DNA of 64,000 nucleotides from Symbiodinium sp. CCMP2592. Lineage: Eukaryota; Sar; Dinophyceae; Suessiales; Symbiodiniaceae. Below the pieces are notes generated by a model. The model saw only the letters and a program-made list of their open reading frames with translations, was not told where the DNA came from and did not search any database. Both the position numbers and the translations under genes were made by a program. Location of the stretch: assembly GCA_905221615.1 (NCBI GenBank), contig CAJNDT010003212.1, forward strand, positions 105,001-169,000. The letters are read 5' to 3'. The first letter of the stretch is position 1. Each line of letters starts with the position of its first letter. This document shows positions 48,368-57,305 of this stretch, one piece after another.

Positions 48368-48829
48368 CGCCACTATGTGGAAGGGCATGCGCGAGGACTT
48401 CCTGTCCTCTTATCCTTCGGAGCTTCTGTCACTGGAGGAAACCCCGGGTTCCAGGTTGATGGCACTCGTGTACAGGGGTGTTTCGGATAAGTCTCTGAAG
48501 TGGCCACAGTGGAAGCACCGCTTGTCCGTGGCGCAAGAGCAGGCCCATCAGCTGTCCAGACCGTCGAAAATGCCTCGCTTGGAAAGCCTTCTTTTCGACG
48601 ATGTACCGACTAAGGAGGTGCCACATGTCCTCCAGTACGGCTATGTTTCAGGCATTTTGAACATGCACGCCACGGCACTGGCCTTGTGCAAGGCTGCTCA
48701 CCTGTCGGTCTTAAAACGTTATGTGCAGTCGTTCTTGCGGCTGTGCTTCCCGCAACTTGAATCCGGTTTTCGAGGTCCCACGGTGAGCGAAGCCATTACT
48801 GCAGATGAAAAAGCATGGCAGGCCATCAA
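48368..48829 (+). pseudogene. Y4 Gag, part 2 (between Y5 and Y6)
   Basis: Middle of the Y4 Gag: ATMWKGMREDFLSSY... to ...EKAWQAI. It has helices such as ALALCKAAHLSVLKRYVQSF but no zinc finger. Part 3 resumes after Y6; codon AA + C57634 makes AAC, reading QAIN + ELYAYHDW. The apparent extension to 48959 is encoded by the A1 repeat of Y6 and is not part of the gene. Confidence 0.75.
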
Positions 48830-49133
48830 GCATCACTTCACGCGTGCGTGTCGATGTTTTATAGATCCTAGGTCAAACGAAATTTTGTTAGCAACAAAAT
48901 TTTGGGCCATGACAATCTTTGCGCTACTCTTAGTAGTGCTTCACAATCCAGACTTTTAACAACTTTCAATGCTGTTGCATGATTTCGTTTCTCGTGTCGA
49001 GTAACGATTTTTAAACCATGCGGTTAAACGGACACTTGGTCATGAGTGAATCTGCAATCATCGAGGTCCGTACCCTCAAGTCCGTAGCCATTTTGGCTCA
49101 AGGCTGTCTCGAGATCGAGCCAGAATTTTTGAT
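48830..49133 (+). repeat. Y6 split repeat A1, with insertion
   Basis: Matches A2 at 57022-57288 except for 37 extra bases at 49066-49102 and one substitution (CATGAGTGAA versus CATGATTGAA). Also has the inverted repeat AAATTTTGTT / AACAAAATTT at about 48880-48903. Confidence 0.93.
49066..49102 (+). other. Dinoflagellate spliced-leader remnants (tandem)
   Basis: 49081-49102 matches the 22-base dinoflagellate spliced leader as I know it (DCCGTAGCC...GGCTCAAG). 49067-49080 reads TCCGTACCCTCAAG, the same leader with its centre deleted. They sit exactly after an AG (49064-49065) that corresponds to 57256-57257 in A2, where no insertion is present. One extra G (49066) precedes the outer copy. Confidence 0.93.
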
Positions 49134-49235
49134 GGGACTCCGCTAGGGGCTTGTAACGGCGTCCTAGCAGGTTCCAGGCCCTTTATCTCAAGGCTTTAGG
49201 GCGTCACGACTCCCCGCCCTGGTGCGGGGTGTCAG

Positions 49236-49529
49236 ATGGACTTCGGCGACGCGCTCGCCGCAGGTTCGTCCCATCGTTCCGAGCCAAGTTCTGAGAGCAC
49301 ACAGGAGATTTTGAGTCAGCATATCTACGAGCTCCAGCTGGAGGTTAACGAACTCAGGCCTCAGGTGCAAGCTCTCAGGTCCCAGGTGCAAGCACTGGAA
49401 GAGAGCCTCTCTCGCGTCTGGGTGAACCAGACGGGCCATCATCAGCGCCTGTCGTGGCTTGAGGGTCTCATTCAGAGCCTGCGCTCTGCCTTCAGGTCGT
49501 TTCTCGAGCCGCCTTTGCAGTCTGCTTGA
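49236..49529 (+). CDS. Y6 short coiled-coil protein
   Basis: 97 residues from ATG 49236. A long heptad stretch runs ELQLEVNELRPQVQALRSQ, with a repeated 'QVQALRSQVQALEE' phrase, then RLSWLEGLIQSLRSAF, which matches Y3 and Y4. No other domain. It ends 15 bases before the recombinase ATG, so the two may be translated from one message. Confidence 0.7.
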   Translation: MDFGDALAAGSSHRSEPSSESTQEILSQHIYELQLEVNELRPQVQALRSQVQALEESLSRVWVNQTGHHQRLSWLEGLIQSLRSAFRSFLEPPLQSA

Positions 49530-49544
49530 GGGAGCCGTAGTGAA

Positions 49545-51311
49545 ATGGGGGACGAAGCAGGCTCCCTTGCTTCCAGTTTTGGCCTTCACCTCAGATCCTG
49601 CCTGCGGGACTCCAAGTCAGTGTGGAAGACTCCCTGGGGTAATACGCTGTTAGCCCACGACCCTAGGCCCCGCTTGCCGCCTCCTCTAGGACCTCTCCCC
49701 CTTGTAGTCCCAATGAACCCTTCTGCCGATCAGCCTGCCGTGCCGAACCCTCGCTTCGTCAGGTCGGAAGGGCTTGAGCAAGTGTGTGCTAAGATGGCCA
49801 AGTTCAAACATACTTCTTGGGAGGTTATGATCAATGAGGAGAGAAATCTTGCCGTGAATAAGTGGCTCAGCCTTGTCATGGTCGAGCCCTTGACCTTCGG
49901 TGTAGCTAGGAACTTCTACGCCGGCAAAGCGTCAGGGATCTCTTCAGGATCGCTTGCAGACAGCATTTCGGATTGCCTTGCTGCCAAGGCTACTTCGACG
50001 ATCAATGCCAGGGCGAATTGCTTGTTGCGGTTTGTTTCTTGGGCAAAGGGGAACATGCCGTTTGTTTTTCCCTTGACCGAGCATGCTGTCTACGCATACT
50101 TCGAGGAGAAGAAATCCACAGCAGCGGCAACTTCGTTCAGGAGCCTTCTTTCTTCGGTTGCTTTCGCTCAGCATGTGGTAGGCCTGGAAGGGTGTGACAA
50201 GGTTTACACTTCGGGTCGTGTCCGCGGCCTTGCGTCGAAGCTTTACATGCAGAAGAGGAAGCTCAAGCAACGGAATCCTCTGAGGGTCTCCGATGTCATT
50301 CTTCTTGAAAGGATTTGTTGTAAGCTTGAAGACAGGTCTTTGCAGGACCGTGTCGCTGCAGGCTTCTTTCTTTTCTTGATTTATGCAAGAGCCCGATACA
50401 GTGACGGGCAAAATGTCGCATCGCTGACTGATTCGCCGCTCTACTTGGAGTGCAGTGTGGGCAGGTCCAAGACTAGTTTCACTTTGGAACGCAAGACCAG
50501 GTACTTGCCAATGGCTGCCAGGAAAGTGGGAATCAAGTGTGCATGGGCCGATGCGTGGCTTGAGGCTTTGTCAGAGGCGGGTCTTGCGATCAAGCCGAAC
50601 GACCCGTTGCTTCCCTGCCCTTCTTCGAATGGTTCGTGGAAGATGATCCCGCTTCCGTGCGATCAGGCTTGCTCGTGGCTCAGGAGCCTGCTGGGGAACG
50701 CTCAGAGCGATCCCTACCTTGCAAATGTGGGGACACATAGCCTTAAGAGGACTCTGCTGAGCTGGGCAAGCAAGCGTGGTCTGCCCCGAGAACTGAGGGC
50801 CCTCCTGGGGTATCATACGTCCCGAGCCTCGGGTGCGGGGTCAGAGCTGATCTATGAGTCCGACGCCCAGTCGGCTCCGCTCAGGGCTTTGTCATCTATG
50901 ATCGACGAGGTGTCATCGGGGGCCTTCAAGCCCGACAAACCAAGGGGGCAGCAGCTTGCTTCCGAGCTGTCGGCGCATGCCGATCCCCCCGGCGACGAGA
51001 TCGAGTCGTCAGACTCGGAGGGCTCCGAGGACGAGGAGGAGATCGACCACTCGGGCGATGAAGCTTGTGTTGCCGAGGCTTTGGACTGGCATGGGAAGGT
51101 CGACCTTGACAAGATTGATCCCTCGTGTGTTTTCTTTCGGCATCGCCAATCCAGGGTAGTGCACATCACTGCCGACGAAGCCGGTGCCAACCTAGGCTGC
51201 GGTAGGACCATTTCGGGTCAGTACAGGAAGCTGGAGGCGCGACCCGCAGTTTTGCATCCAAGGTGCAAGCAGTGCTTCAGGAGATACCTGGTTGTGCAGC
51301 AGGGCACATGA
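49545..51311 (+). CDS. Y6 tyrosine recombinase
   Basis: 588 residues, intact, from ATG 49545. Catalytic residues: R284 in ARARYSDGQ, H398 and K401 in THSLKRTLLSW, H424 in LGYHTSR and candidate Y437 in LIYESDA. An acidic linker (SSDSEGSEDEEEIDH) precedes the tail SRVVHIT, LGCGRT and RCKQCFRRY. Closest in this window to the Y3 protein (shared LHPRCKQCFR or LYPRCKQCFR). Expected to act in the nucleus on the circular DNA. Confidence 0.92.
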   Translation: MGDEAGSLASSFGLHLRSCLRDSKSVWKTPWGNTLLAHDPRPRLPPPLGPLPLVVPMNPSADQPAVPNPRFVRSEGLEQVCAKMAKFKHTSWEVMINEERNLAVNKWLSLVMVEPLTFGVARNFYAGKASGISSGSLADSISDCLAAKATSTINARANCLLRFVSWAKGNMPFVFPLTEHAVYAYFEEKKSTAAATSFRSLLSSVAFAQHVVGLEGCDKVYTSGRVRGLASKLYMQKRKLKQRNPLRVSDVILLERICCKLEDRSLQDRVAAGFFLFLIYARARYSDGQNVASLTDSPLYLECSVGRSKTSFTLERKTRYLPMAARKVGIKCAWADAWLEALSEAGLAIKPNDPLLPCPSSNGSWKMIPLPCDQACSWLRSLLGNAQSDPYLANVGTHSLKRTLLSWASKRGLPRELRALLGYHTSRASGAGSELIYESDAQSAPLRALSSMIDEVSSGAFKPDKPRGQQLASELSAHADPPGDEIESSDSEGSEDEEEIDHSGDEACVAEALDWHGKVDLDKIDPSCVFFRHRQSRVVHITADEAGANLGCGRTISGQYRKLEARPAVLHPRCKQCFRRYLVVQQGT

Positions 51312-51517
51312 CTCTGCATCCGGCTCGTGCCTGCAATTTTGTGCAAAAGGGTGATGTCATGCACGTGCGCTCCGCAAGCCGGTCAAGTGTTGACATTTGT
51401 GGTATCGTGCAAGAGCAGAGATCTGCTGGATGTCGTGTCCTGCAAGATGCGTGATTTGATGAAGAGCAAAGCCCTCCTGCAGCTGCTTTTAGCTCGTAGT
51501 GGTCCAAGCAACACACC

Positions 51518-52756
51518 ATGGCGGCCTTCTCCGAGTCGGGGCCAGTGTTCAAATCACGATGTGCCCAGGTCGGTTTGGCATCTGCGGATGTCGAAAAACT
51601 CGAGAAGGTGGGTGTGGATTCACTCGCAAAGGTCGCTTTCATGACGAGCTACACGCCGGGCTCTGGCGATGACAAGGACCTCATTGCGGCGTTCGAGTCG
51701 GCCCTAGGGACGCCGCCCTCTGTAGGGCAGAAAAGCTCCTTCCGAAGGTTATTTCATGAAGCATATGCTGTTACCACTTCGGAAATGAAGATGCTTGTGG
51801 AGCGGACGGATGAATCCATCCCAAGAAAATTGAGGGTCGCGGAGAGATCTGAGAGGTTCGAGGTAGTGAGCAAACGCCTTGTGGGCCTTTCGATCAAGAA
51901 CCGTCTTGAGCCTGCCGATAGCCTCGTCGACTCCTTCGTGTCCCAGTATGAACAGGACAAGCTGCAGTTTGTCCCGTGGGAGAAGCTTGTTTCCAAAGAA
52001 CAAGAGGCCTCGACAGGGGCAAAGCGAGAGCCTTTCTTCTCGCTGGACAGTACGGGCAAGCTCAGGTCGGAGACAAAAGTTGAGGTCCGTGCCGATACGA
52101 GCACGGAGCTGCTCCTGCAGCTCGCGCTTCAAAGGCGCGGCATCGCTATGGAAATGGCGAACATCCTTGACTACCATCGTCACCACATGTGGGTTGAGCG
52201 CCTTCTTGCGGCGCGCCTCGACGCACCTCCGTCGACGCACATGCAGCCCACGCTTGATCAGTGTCAGCAGGCTGACAGGAAGCTTTGGCAGCTTCTCGGA
52301 GAAGCGACTCGCTCGGGCATCCAGCTCAAAGCTGGGGGGCGTCCATTGGACGCCATCTTCGAAGACACATGGCAGTCACCAGAGGTGCTTCATTTGCTTC
52401 AGCCGATGCCTCGGGCAGCAGGCGCTTCAGTCACGCAGCAGGTGGCACCGCCGCCGAGGCCGCACGGGCCTGGCCCGTATGATCGTCCAGGCAAAGGCCG
52501 AAAGGGCACAGGGAAGGGTGCCAAGGGCACCAAAGGATCCGGGAAGGTTCCCGCCGCTCTGGCGGGCTGCAGATCATGCACCAATGCTGGTGAAAACATA
52601 TGTTTTGGGTATGGACTCAAAACATGCAGGGAAACCGTGACTCGTGGTCGATGCGTGCGTGGCCTGCACATTTGCGCATGGCCCAAGTGCGGCAAGTCGC
52701 ACCCTGCATTGGATTGTCCGCTGCGTGCTGAGGCTCTAGGCCAAAAGCAGGAGTGA
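51518..52756 (+). CDS. Y6 Gag-like protein
   Basis: 412 residues from ATG 51518 (MAAFSESGPVFKSR). Family segments: 'LAKVAFMTSYTPGSGDD', 'FRRLFHEAYAV', 'GLSIKNRLEPAD', 'LALQRRGIAMEMANILDY'. A basic patch (KGRKGTGKGAKGTKG) precedes CFGYGLKTC, RCVRGLHIC and CGKSHPALDC, the same finger spacing as Y3. Role as for the other Gags: RNA binding and particle formation. It ends in UGA CAG with Pol open behind in frame. Confidence 0.88.
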   Translation: MAAFSESGPVFKSRCAQVGLASADVEKLEKVGVDSLAKVAFMTSYTPGSGDDKDLIAAFESALGTPPSVGQKSSFRRLFHEAYAVTTSEMKMLVERTDESIPRKLRVAERSERFEVVSKRLVGLSIKNRLEPADSLVDSFVSQYEQDKLQFVPWEKLVSKEQEASTGAKREPFFSLDSTGKLRSETKVEVRADTSTELLLQLALQRRGIAMEMANILDYHRHHMWVERLLAARLDAPPSTHMQPTLDQCQQADRKLWQLLGEATRSGIQLKAGGRPLDAIFEDTWQSPEVLHLLQPMPRAAGASVTQQVAPPPRPHGPGPYDRPGKGRKGTGKGAKGTKGSGKVPAALAGCRSCTNAGENICFGYGLKTCRETVTRGRCVRGLHICAWPKCGKSHPALDCPLRAEALGQKQE

Positions 52757-52759
52757 CAG
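52754..52759 (+). promoter_or_regulatory. Y6 Gag stop, candidate readthrough UGA CAG
   Basis: TGA 52754-52756. No in-frame ATG lies between this stop and the first conserved Pol residues, so readthrough is the simplest way to express Pol in this copy. Confidence 0.6.
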
Positions 52760-55700
52760 TCGGAAAGCGAGCCCTGCAGCTCGCAGCACTCGACTCAGAG
52801 TCGGGATTGCCCAGGCTTGGCTGGGCACAGTTTTGCATCGCCGCAGGCCTTCCCTGCGCCGACAGATTCTCCTTTAGTGCATCTTGATCCGTGTCAGCAG
52901 AGTGCTAGTGTGGATACAAGAAAATTTTCTTCACTTTTGCAATTGCTTCAGAATGCTGAGTGGCCCAAGTCTGTGTTGCAACGTAAGTCTGTTTCGTCCG
53001 TGAACTCCACGCAGTCGGGGTATTACAACTTTGGGCCCAGGGCCAGCAGTCCGCAACATTTGACACATGCCACCCTTGCCATGCAGGACTTCGTATTGCG
53101 CCTGAACTCAGTTTTCAAGGAGCTTCTGCCTCAAGCTTCCTGGAATGCAATCTGCGTGGGCAGGAATACTTTGTCAGATTTCCACAGGGACTCAGGGAAC
53201 CAAACGGGTTCGCTGAACCACACTTTCACGCTTGGCACCTTCACTGGCGGCCAGCTTTGGCTCGAAGATGCGTCGGGCACTTCTCCAGCCACTGTCGCAG
53301 GCGATAATCACATCAGGGGTAAAATCGTAGACACGTTTTGTTGCCCCACTAGTTTCCCGTGCAACTTGTGGCATAAGACGATGCCCTTCACAGGTGAGAG
53401 GTGGGTCGTAACACTCTACACTCTTTCAGGTGGGCAACCCGCCACGTTGCTCCCGTTGGGTTTTCCGTGTGCTCCTGCTGCCGCGGCGCAACAGCTCCCT
53501 CCGCCTCTTCAGCCTGTTTTGCCATTGGAGTGCGCACCTTCTGGGTCTAGCCCTACTGCCCCCGCTCCTTTGGGTTCTAGTCCCGCCTCACCCGCCGACC
53601 CTCCTTGTAAACGCTTGAAATCGCAAGCTCAAGCCGAGCCGACTCCCAGACATGAGAAACCGCTGTTTCTGGAAATCTGTAGTGGGTCTGCTATGCTGTC
53701 TTATGTTGCCAAAGAGGCCGGATACACAGCCGTGCCCATCGACTGGCATCACAACAAACAGCGGACGTGTGTGCACACCTTACAGCTCGACTTGCGCCTG
53801 GCCAGCACTTGGTCTTTCTTGCGACGCATTTGCTCCGAGTACGATGTTGCTTGGGTGCACATGGCTCCTCCATGCGGCACCGCTAGCCGGGCTCGGGAGT
53901 GCGGTCCCGGCCCTAAGCCATTGCGTTCGGTCCGTCATGTGCGCGGCCTGCCCGGCCTCCCACCAGTGGAGCAGGCGAGAGTGGACAGTGCAAACACCAT
54001 TTATGACAGCATGGCCGCCTTCTGTGACTGGCTGCTGCATGCCATGCCGCATGTTCCCTTCTCCGTTGAAAACCCTCTTCACAGTTACCTGTGGCAGCTC
54101 CCGAGGTGGGCCGAGCTGCTCGCCAAGCACTCCTTCGTCACATTCGACTCGTGCCGCCACGGGTCACAACGCAAGAAGGCCACCGCCCTCCTCACAAACT
54201 CGGAGCTACTGCACTGCCTTTCGGGACCATGCCCGGGATGCTCCTCGCACTTGCCGTGGGGTAAGCTGGGCAATACTTTTGCAACAGCTGAGGAGACGGG
54301 CTATCCCAAACTTCTTTGCGAAAGGATTGTCTCATGCGTGGATAAGTCAGCTGCATCACGAGGGATTGCGCCTGAACGCCTAGTGGCCTCCAGGGTTTCT
54401 GCTGCGCGTGCCGCAGGTCAGGTGCAACCTCGTGGCCGCAAGTTTCCGCCAATCATTTCTGAATTTGCTTACACTATGTCAGTCGCCAGTGCTGAGGCTC
54501 CCACTCTCAACTCCAAGCACTGCCTTTCGGCTTCTTGGCACGTCGTCCCTGCAGGCGCCAAGCTCCTCCGGGAGTCAGTTGAAAGGGGAGGTTCGCGACT
54601 CCCAGAGGGGAACAAGTTCTACACTTTTGGCGTCTATCGATCCATGCAAGCTTTCTTGAACGAGGCAAAGTTGGTTGTGCACCCCTTCGATTCTGCCAAA
54701 TCACTTCCAGATGAACTTTTGCGAGTCTTGTTTGACACTCTTACGAAGAGCCCGGTTGACACCATGAAGCACCGCCTTTTGAAGCTACAACAGTGGCGAG
54801 CCCTCGCCAAGCAGCTTGATCCCGAAGAAGAGAAAATCAGATCGGCGATGGACCCTTGTGTGCGGAAGGTCCTTAGTTGTAAGCGCATCGCACTCATGAA
54901 GAGGATCGCCGCCGACTTGTCGTGGCCTGACACGGCCCTCTTCGATGACCTGGCTGCCGGCTTTAAGCTAACGGGGTACTTGGGGCGTACGGGTGTATTC
55001 GCTAGTGATGTCAAACCTGCCACGATGGACCTTGACGATTTCTGGGCAAGTGCTCCCCTCCGGAGGGAAACCCTGCTTGAAAAAGTCAGAGCCCAGAAGG
55101 ACCATGACTATGCCGAAGAGCTCTGGAACATGACGCTTGAGGAGTCTAACAGATCGGGGAAGTGCTGGCTTGACGGCCCGATCGACGTTGACTCTTTGGG
55201 GGACAAGTTCCCTGAAGGCTGGAACGCCTGCCGGCGTTTTGCAGTCTGGCAGGGCAAGTGGCGTGCGATCGATGACTTCTCGGAAGCCGCTGTGAACTCT
55301 TGTTTCGGATGCTTTGAACGTGTTACCCTCAAGGCCCTCGATGAGATTTGCTGGCTGTGCATGCAAGTTTGCCGTGCGGCAAAATCTTCAGGATCCCTCG
55401 ATCTTGAGCTCAGCACCGGTGAGAGACTCAAGGGACCCCTCCATACGGCTTGGAAGGACCCTGACCGTGTCCGTCCTCACTGCAAAACTTACGATCTTCA
55501 AGCTGCCTACAAGCAGCTCGCACTGCACCCTGGCGAGAGGCCGAAATCCGTTATCCTGCTCAGGGAGCCGGGCTCCCGCGCCGTCAAGGCCTTTGTGTGC
55601 AACACTCTTCCTTTCGGAGCTTCAGCCTCGGTCATGCAGTTTAACAGGGTTGCATTATTCCTGCAGAGGGTTCTTTGGGATTTGAGGGTGGCCGTAACTT

Positions 55701-56680
55701 GCTACTATGACGATTTCCCGACGATGACCCCTTCGTTCTTGTCTGGCGGGACTGACAATGCAGTTCATGCCCTCATGGACCTGTTTGGCTTCTCCTTGTC
55801 CGAGAAAGAAAAGCCGTTCTCGTGCACTGCAGAAACGCTGGGTGTCGTGCTGGATACCTCCGATCCTGACATGGGCCGCATCTTCGTATCGAACAAGCCC
55901 GAACGAGCTGCCATGCTTGAACAGTCCTTGGGCCGCATCCTTGAAAAGGGCCAGGTAGACACGCGGGAGCTGCCATCCCTTCTTGGAAAGCTTCGCTTCG
56001 CAGATGCTCAGCTGCTTGGTCGCACAGGGCGATTGGCCCTGGCCGACCTCAGGCTCTTCGGTGACAGAGGGGGTGTCTTGAACCTTACGGATACTCAATC
56101 GAATGCCTTGGCTGTTCTGAGGGCAAGACTTCTTGCGAGCAGGCCGCGTGCCATTGTGACGAGCCCTGCCTCGAACCCAGTCCTCATCTTCACAGATGGC
56201 GCATGCGACCCTTGCGAGGGCGGCTTCAGTACTGGTGTCGGTGGGGTTCTCTTTGTCCCCGGCGAGGGTGTTGCTAGGGCTTTCGGTTGTAGGGTTCCTA
56301 GCAAGCTCGTCAAGCAATGGGCCGAGGGTAGGAAACACATTATAGGGCAGGTCGAGCTTTACGCGGTCGTGCTTGCCAGGATCCTGTGGTCGAGTTACAT
56401 TGATGGCGAACGATGCATATTTTTCGTCGACCATTCCGGCGTCTTGAGTGCTTGCATCAACTCGAACTCGATCGATGCATCTTGGAGGAGTCTCCTTCTT
56501 CACTTGGAGGCCGCCGATGAAGCACGCCCGTGCCTGCCGTGGTTTCATCGTGTACCGAGCCAGAGCAACATCGCGGATCCGCCATCCCGAGGCAGATGGG
56601 AGGAGCTGGCATTCCTTGGTCCTGTCACTCGTGACGTGCCGACTTGCTTTGTCACAGGCGCCACTCTTGAAGCAACGTAA
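52757..56680 (+). CDS. Y6 Pol: dioxygenase-like, methyltransferase-like, RT, RNase H, all motifs present
   Basis: Same frame as Gag; open from the stop with no early ATG. Dioxygenase-like domain: GYYNFG, H and D in FHRD (53183 and 53189), TGGQLWLED, H in NLWHKT (53372) and R in GERW (53399). Methyltransferase-like domain: motif I EICSGSAMLSYV, VPIDWHH, the catalytic-type MAPPCGTASRARE, FSVENPLHSYLW, and HLPWGKLG; this copy keeps the cysteine. RT: WRAIDDFSE, YDLQAAYKQL, LPFGASAS, YYDDFP. RNase H: FTDGAC, GQVELYA, FVDHSG, NIADPPSRG. The best candidate for a fully active enzyme set. Function of the first two domains is inferred from motifs only. Confidence 0.9.
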   Translation, partial: QSESEPCSSQHSTQSRDCPGLAGHSFASPQAFPAPTDSPLVHLDPCQQSASVDTRKFSSLLQLLQNAEWPKSVLQRKSVSSVNSTQSGYYNFGPRASSPQHLTHATLAMQDFVLRLNSVFKELLPQASWNAICVGRNTLSDFHRDSGNQTGSLNHTFTLGTFTGGQLWLEDASGTSPATVAGDNHIRGKIVDTFCCPTSFPCNLWHKTMPFTGERWVVTLYTLSGGQPATLLPLGFPCAPAAAAQQLPPPLQPVLPLECAPSGSSPTAPAPLGSSPASPADPPCKRLKSQAQAEPTPRHEKPLFLEICSGSAMLSYVAKEAGYTAVPIDWHHNKQRTCVHTLQLDLRLASTWSFLRRICSEYDVAWVHMAPPCGTASRARECGPGPKPLRSVRHVRGLPGLPPVEQARVDSANTIYDSMAAFCDWLLHAMPHVPFSVENPLHSYLWQLPRWAELLAKHSFVTFDSCRHGSQRKKATALLTNSELLHCLSGPCPGCSSHLPWGKLGNTFATAEETGYPKLLCERIVSCVDKSAASRGIAPERLVASRVSAARAAGQVQPRGRKFPPIISEFAYTMSVASAEAPTLNSKHCLSASWHVVPAGAKLLRESVERGGSRLPEGNKFYTFGVYRSMQAFLNEAKLVVHPFDSAKSLPDELLRVLFDTLTKSPVDTMKHRLLKLQQWRALAKQLDPEEEKIRSAMDPCVRKVLSCKRIALMKRIAADLSWPDTALFDDLAAGFKLTGYLGRTGVFASDVKPATMDLDDFWASAPLRRETLLEKVRAQKDHDYAEELWNMTLEESNRSGKCWLDGPIDVDSLGDKFPEGWNACRRFAVWQGKWRAIDDFSEAAVNSCFGCFERVTLKALDEICWLCMQVCRAAKSSGSLDLELSTGERLKGPLHTAWKDPDRVRPHCKTYDLQAAYKQLALHPGERPKSVILLREPGSRAVKAFVCNTLPFGASASVMQFNRVALFLQRVLWDLRVAVTCYYDDFPTMTPSFLSGGTDNAVHALMDLFGFSLSEKEKPFSCTAETLGVVLDTSDPDMGRIFVSNKPERAAMLEQSLGRILEKGQVDTRELPSLLGKLRFADAQLLGRTGRLALADLRLFGDRGGVLNLTDTQSNALAVLRARLLASRPRAIVTSPASNPVLIFTDGACDPCEGGFSTGVGGVLFVPGEGVARAFGCRVPSKLVKQWAEGRKHIIGQVELYAVVLARILWSSYIDGERCIFFVDHSGVLSACINSNSIDASWRSLLLHLEAADEARPCLPWFHRVPSQSNIADPPSRGRWEELAFLGPVTRDVPTCFVTGATLEAT

Positions 56681-57011
56681 CGCATAGTCGAGAGGGGGAA
56701 GAATGTGGTCACGTTGCACTCCATCGTGCGACTGGACTCTGGGGGGCACTCGTGTGCCTCTGCTTAAGTGGAGGGGCACTCTTAGTGCCCGGTGCACGCC
56801 CTGTGCACCTTCGTTTTCCTTGAAAACTTCCCACGACTCTCGGCTGTGCCGTGAAAAGAAGAGTGAGCGTCTTTGCATCAATTTCATATCCTTTTGTATA
56901 TATTTGGGTCAGACCAATATATTTGGTCAGCAATTCTTTATATGATGGAATCTACAATATTTGATCAAGACTCTTATACTTGATTCAAATATGTGATTGT
57001 CATGGATGACC

Positions 57012-57060
57012 GGATCTATAAGCATCACTTCACGCGTGCGTGTCGATGTTTTATAGATCC
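57012..57060 (+). other. Y6 candidate recombination site at the B1/A2 junction
   Basis: GGATCTATAA (57012-57021) and exact inverse TTATAGATCC (57051-57060) flank a 29-base spacer. The crossover AA is the inner end of the left arm. Confidence 0.68.
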
Positions 57061-57288
57061 TAGGTCAAACGAAATTTTGTTAGCAACAAAATTTTGGGCC
57101 ATGACAATCTTTGCGCTACTCTTAGTAGTGCTTCACAATCCAGACTTTTAACAACTTTCAATGCTGTTGCATGATTTCGTTTCTCGTGTCGAGTAACGAT
57201 TTTTAAACCATGCGGTTAAACGGACACTTGGTCATGATTGAATCTGCAATCATCGAGGCTGTCTCGAGATCGAGCCAGAATTTTTGAT

Positions 57289-57305
57289 CCCACCCAACCC
57301 GCCCT
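57289..57305 (+). other. Y6 C-rich tract at the A2/B2 boundary
   Basis: CCCACCCAACCCGCCCT, four CCC runs; B2 then begins GGGGG. Confidence 0.6.

Noticed and set aside
55655..56887. 410-codon opening on the minus strand
   Set aside because: It lies opposite RT and RNase H of Y6 Pol and has no recognisable motif; high GC third positions keep the reverse frame open.
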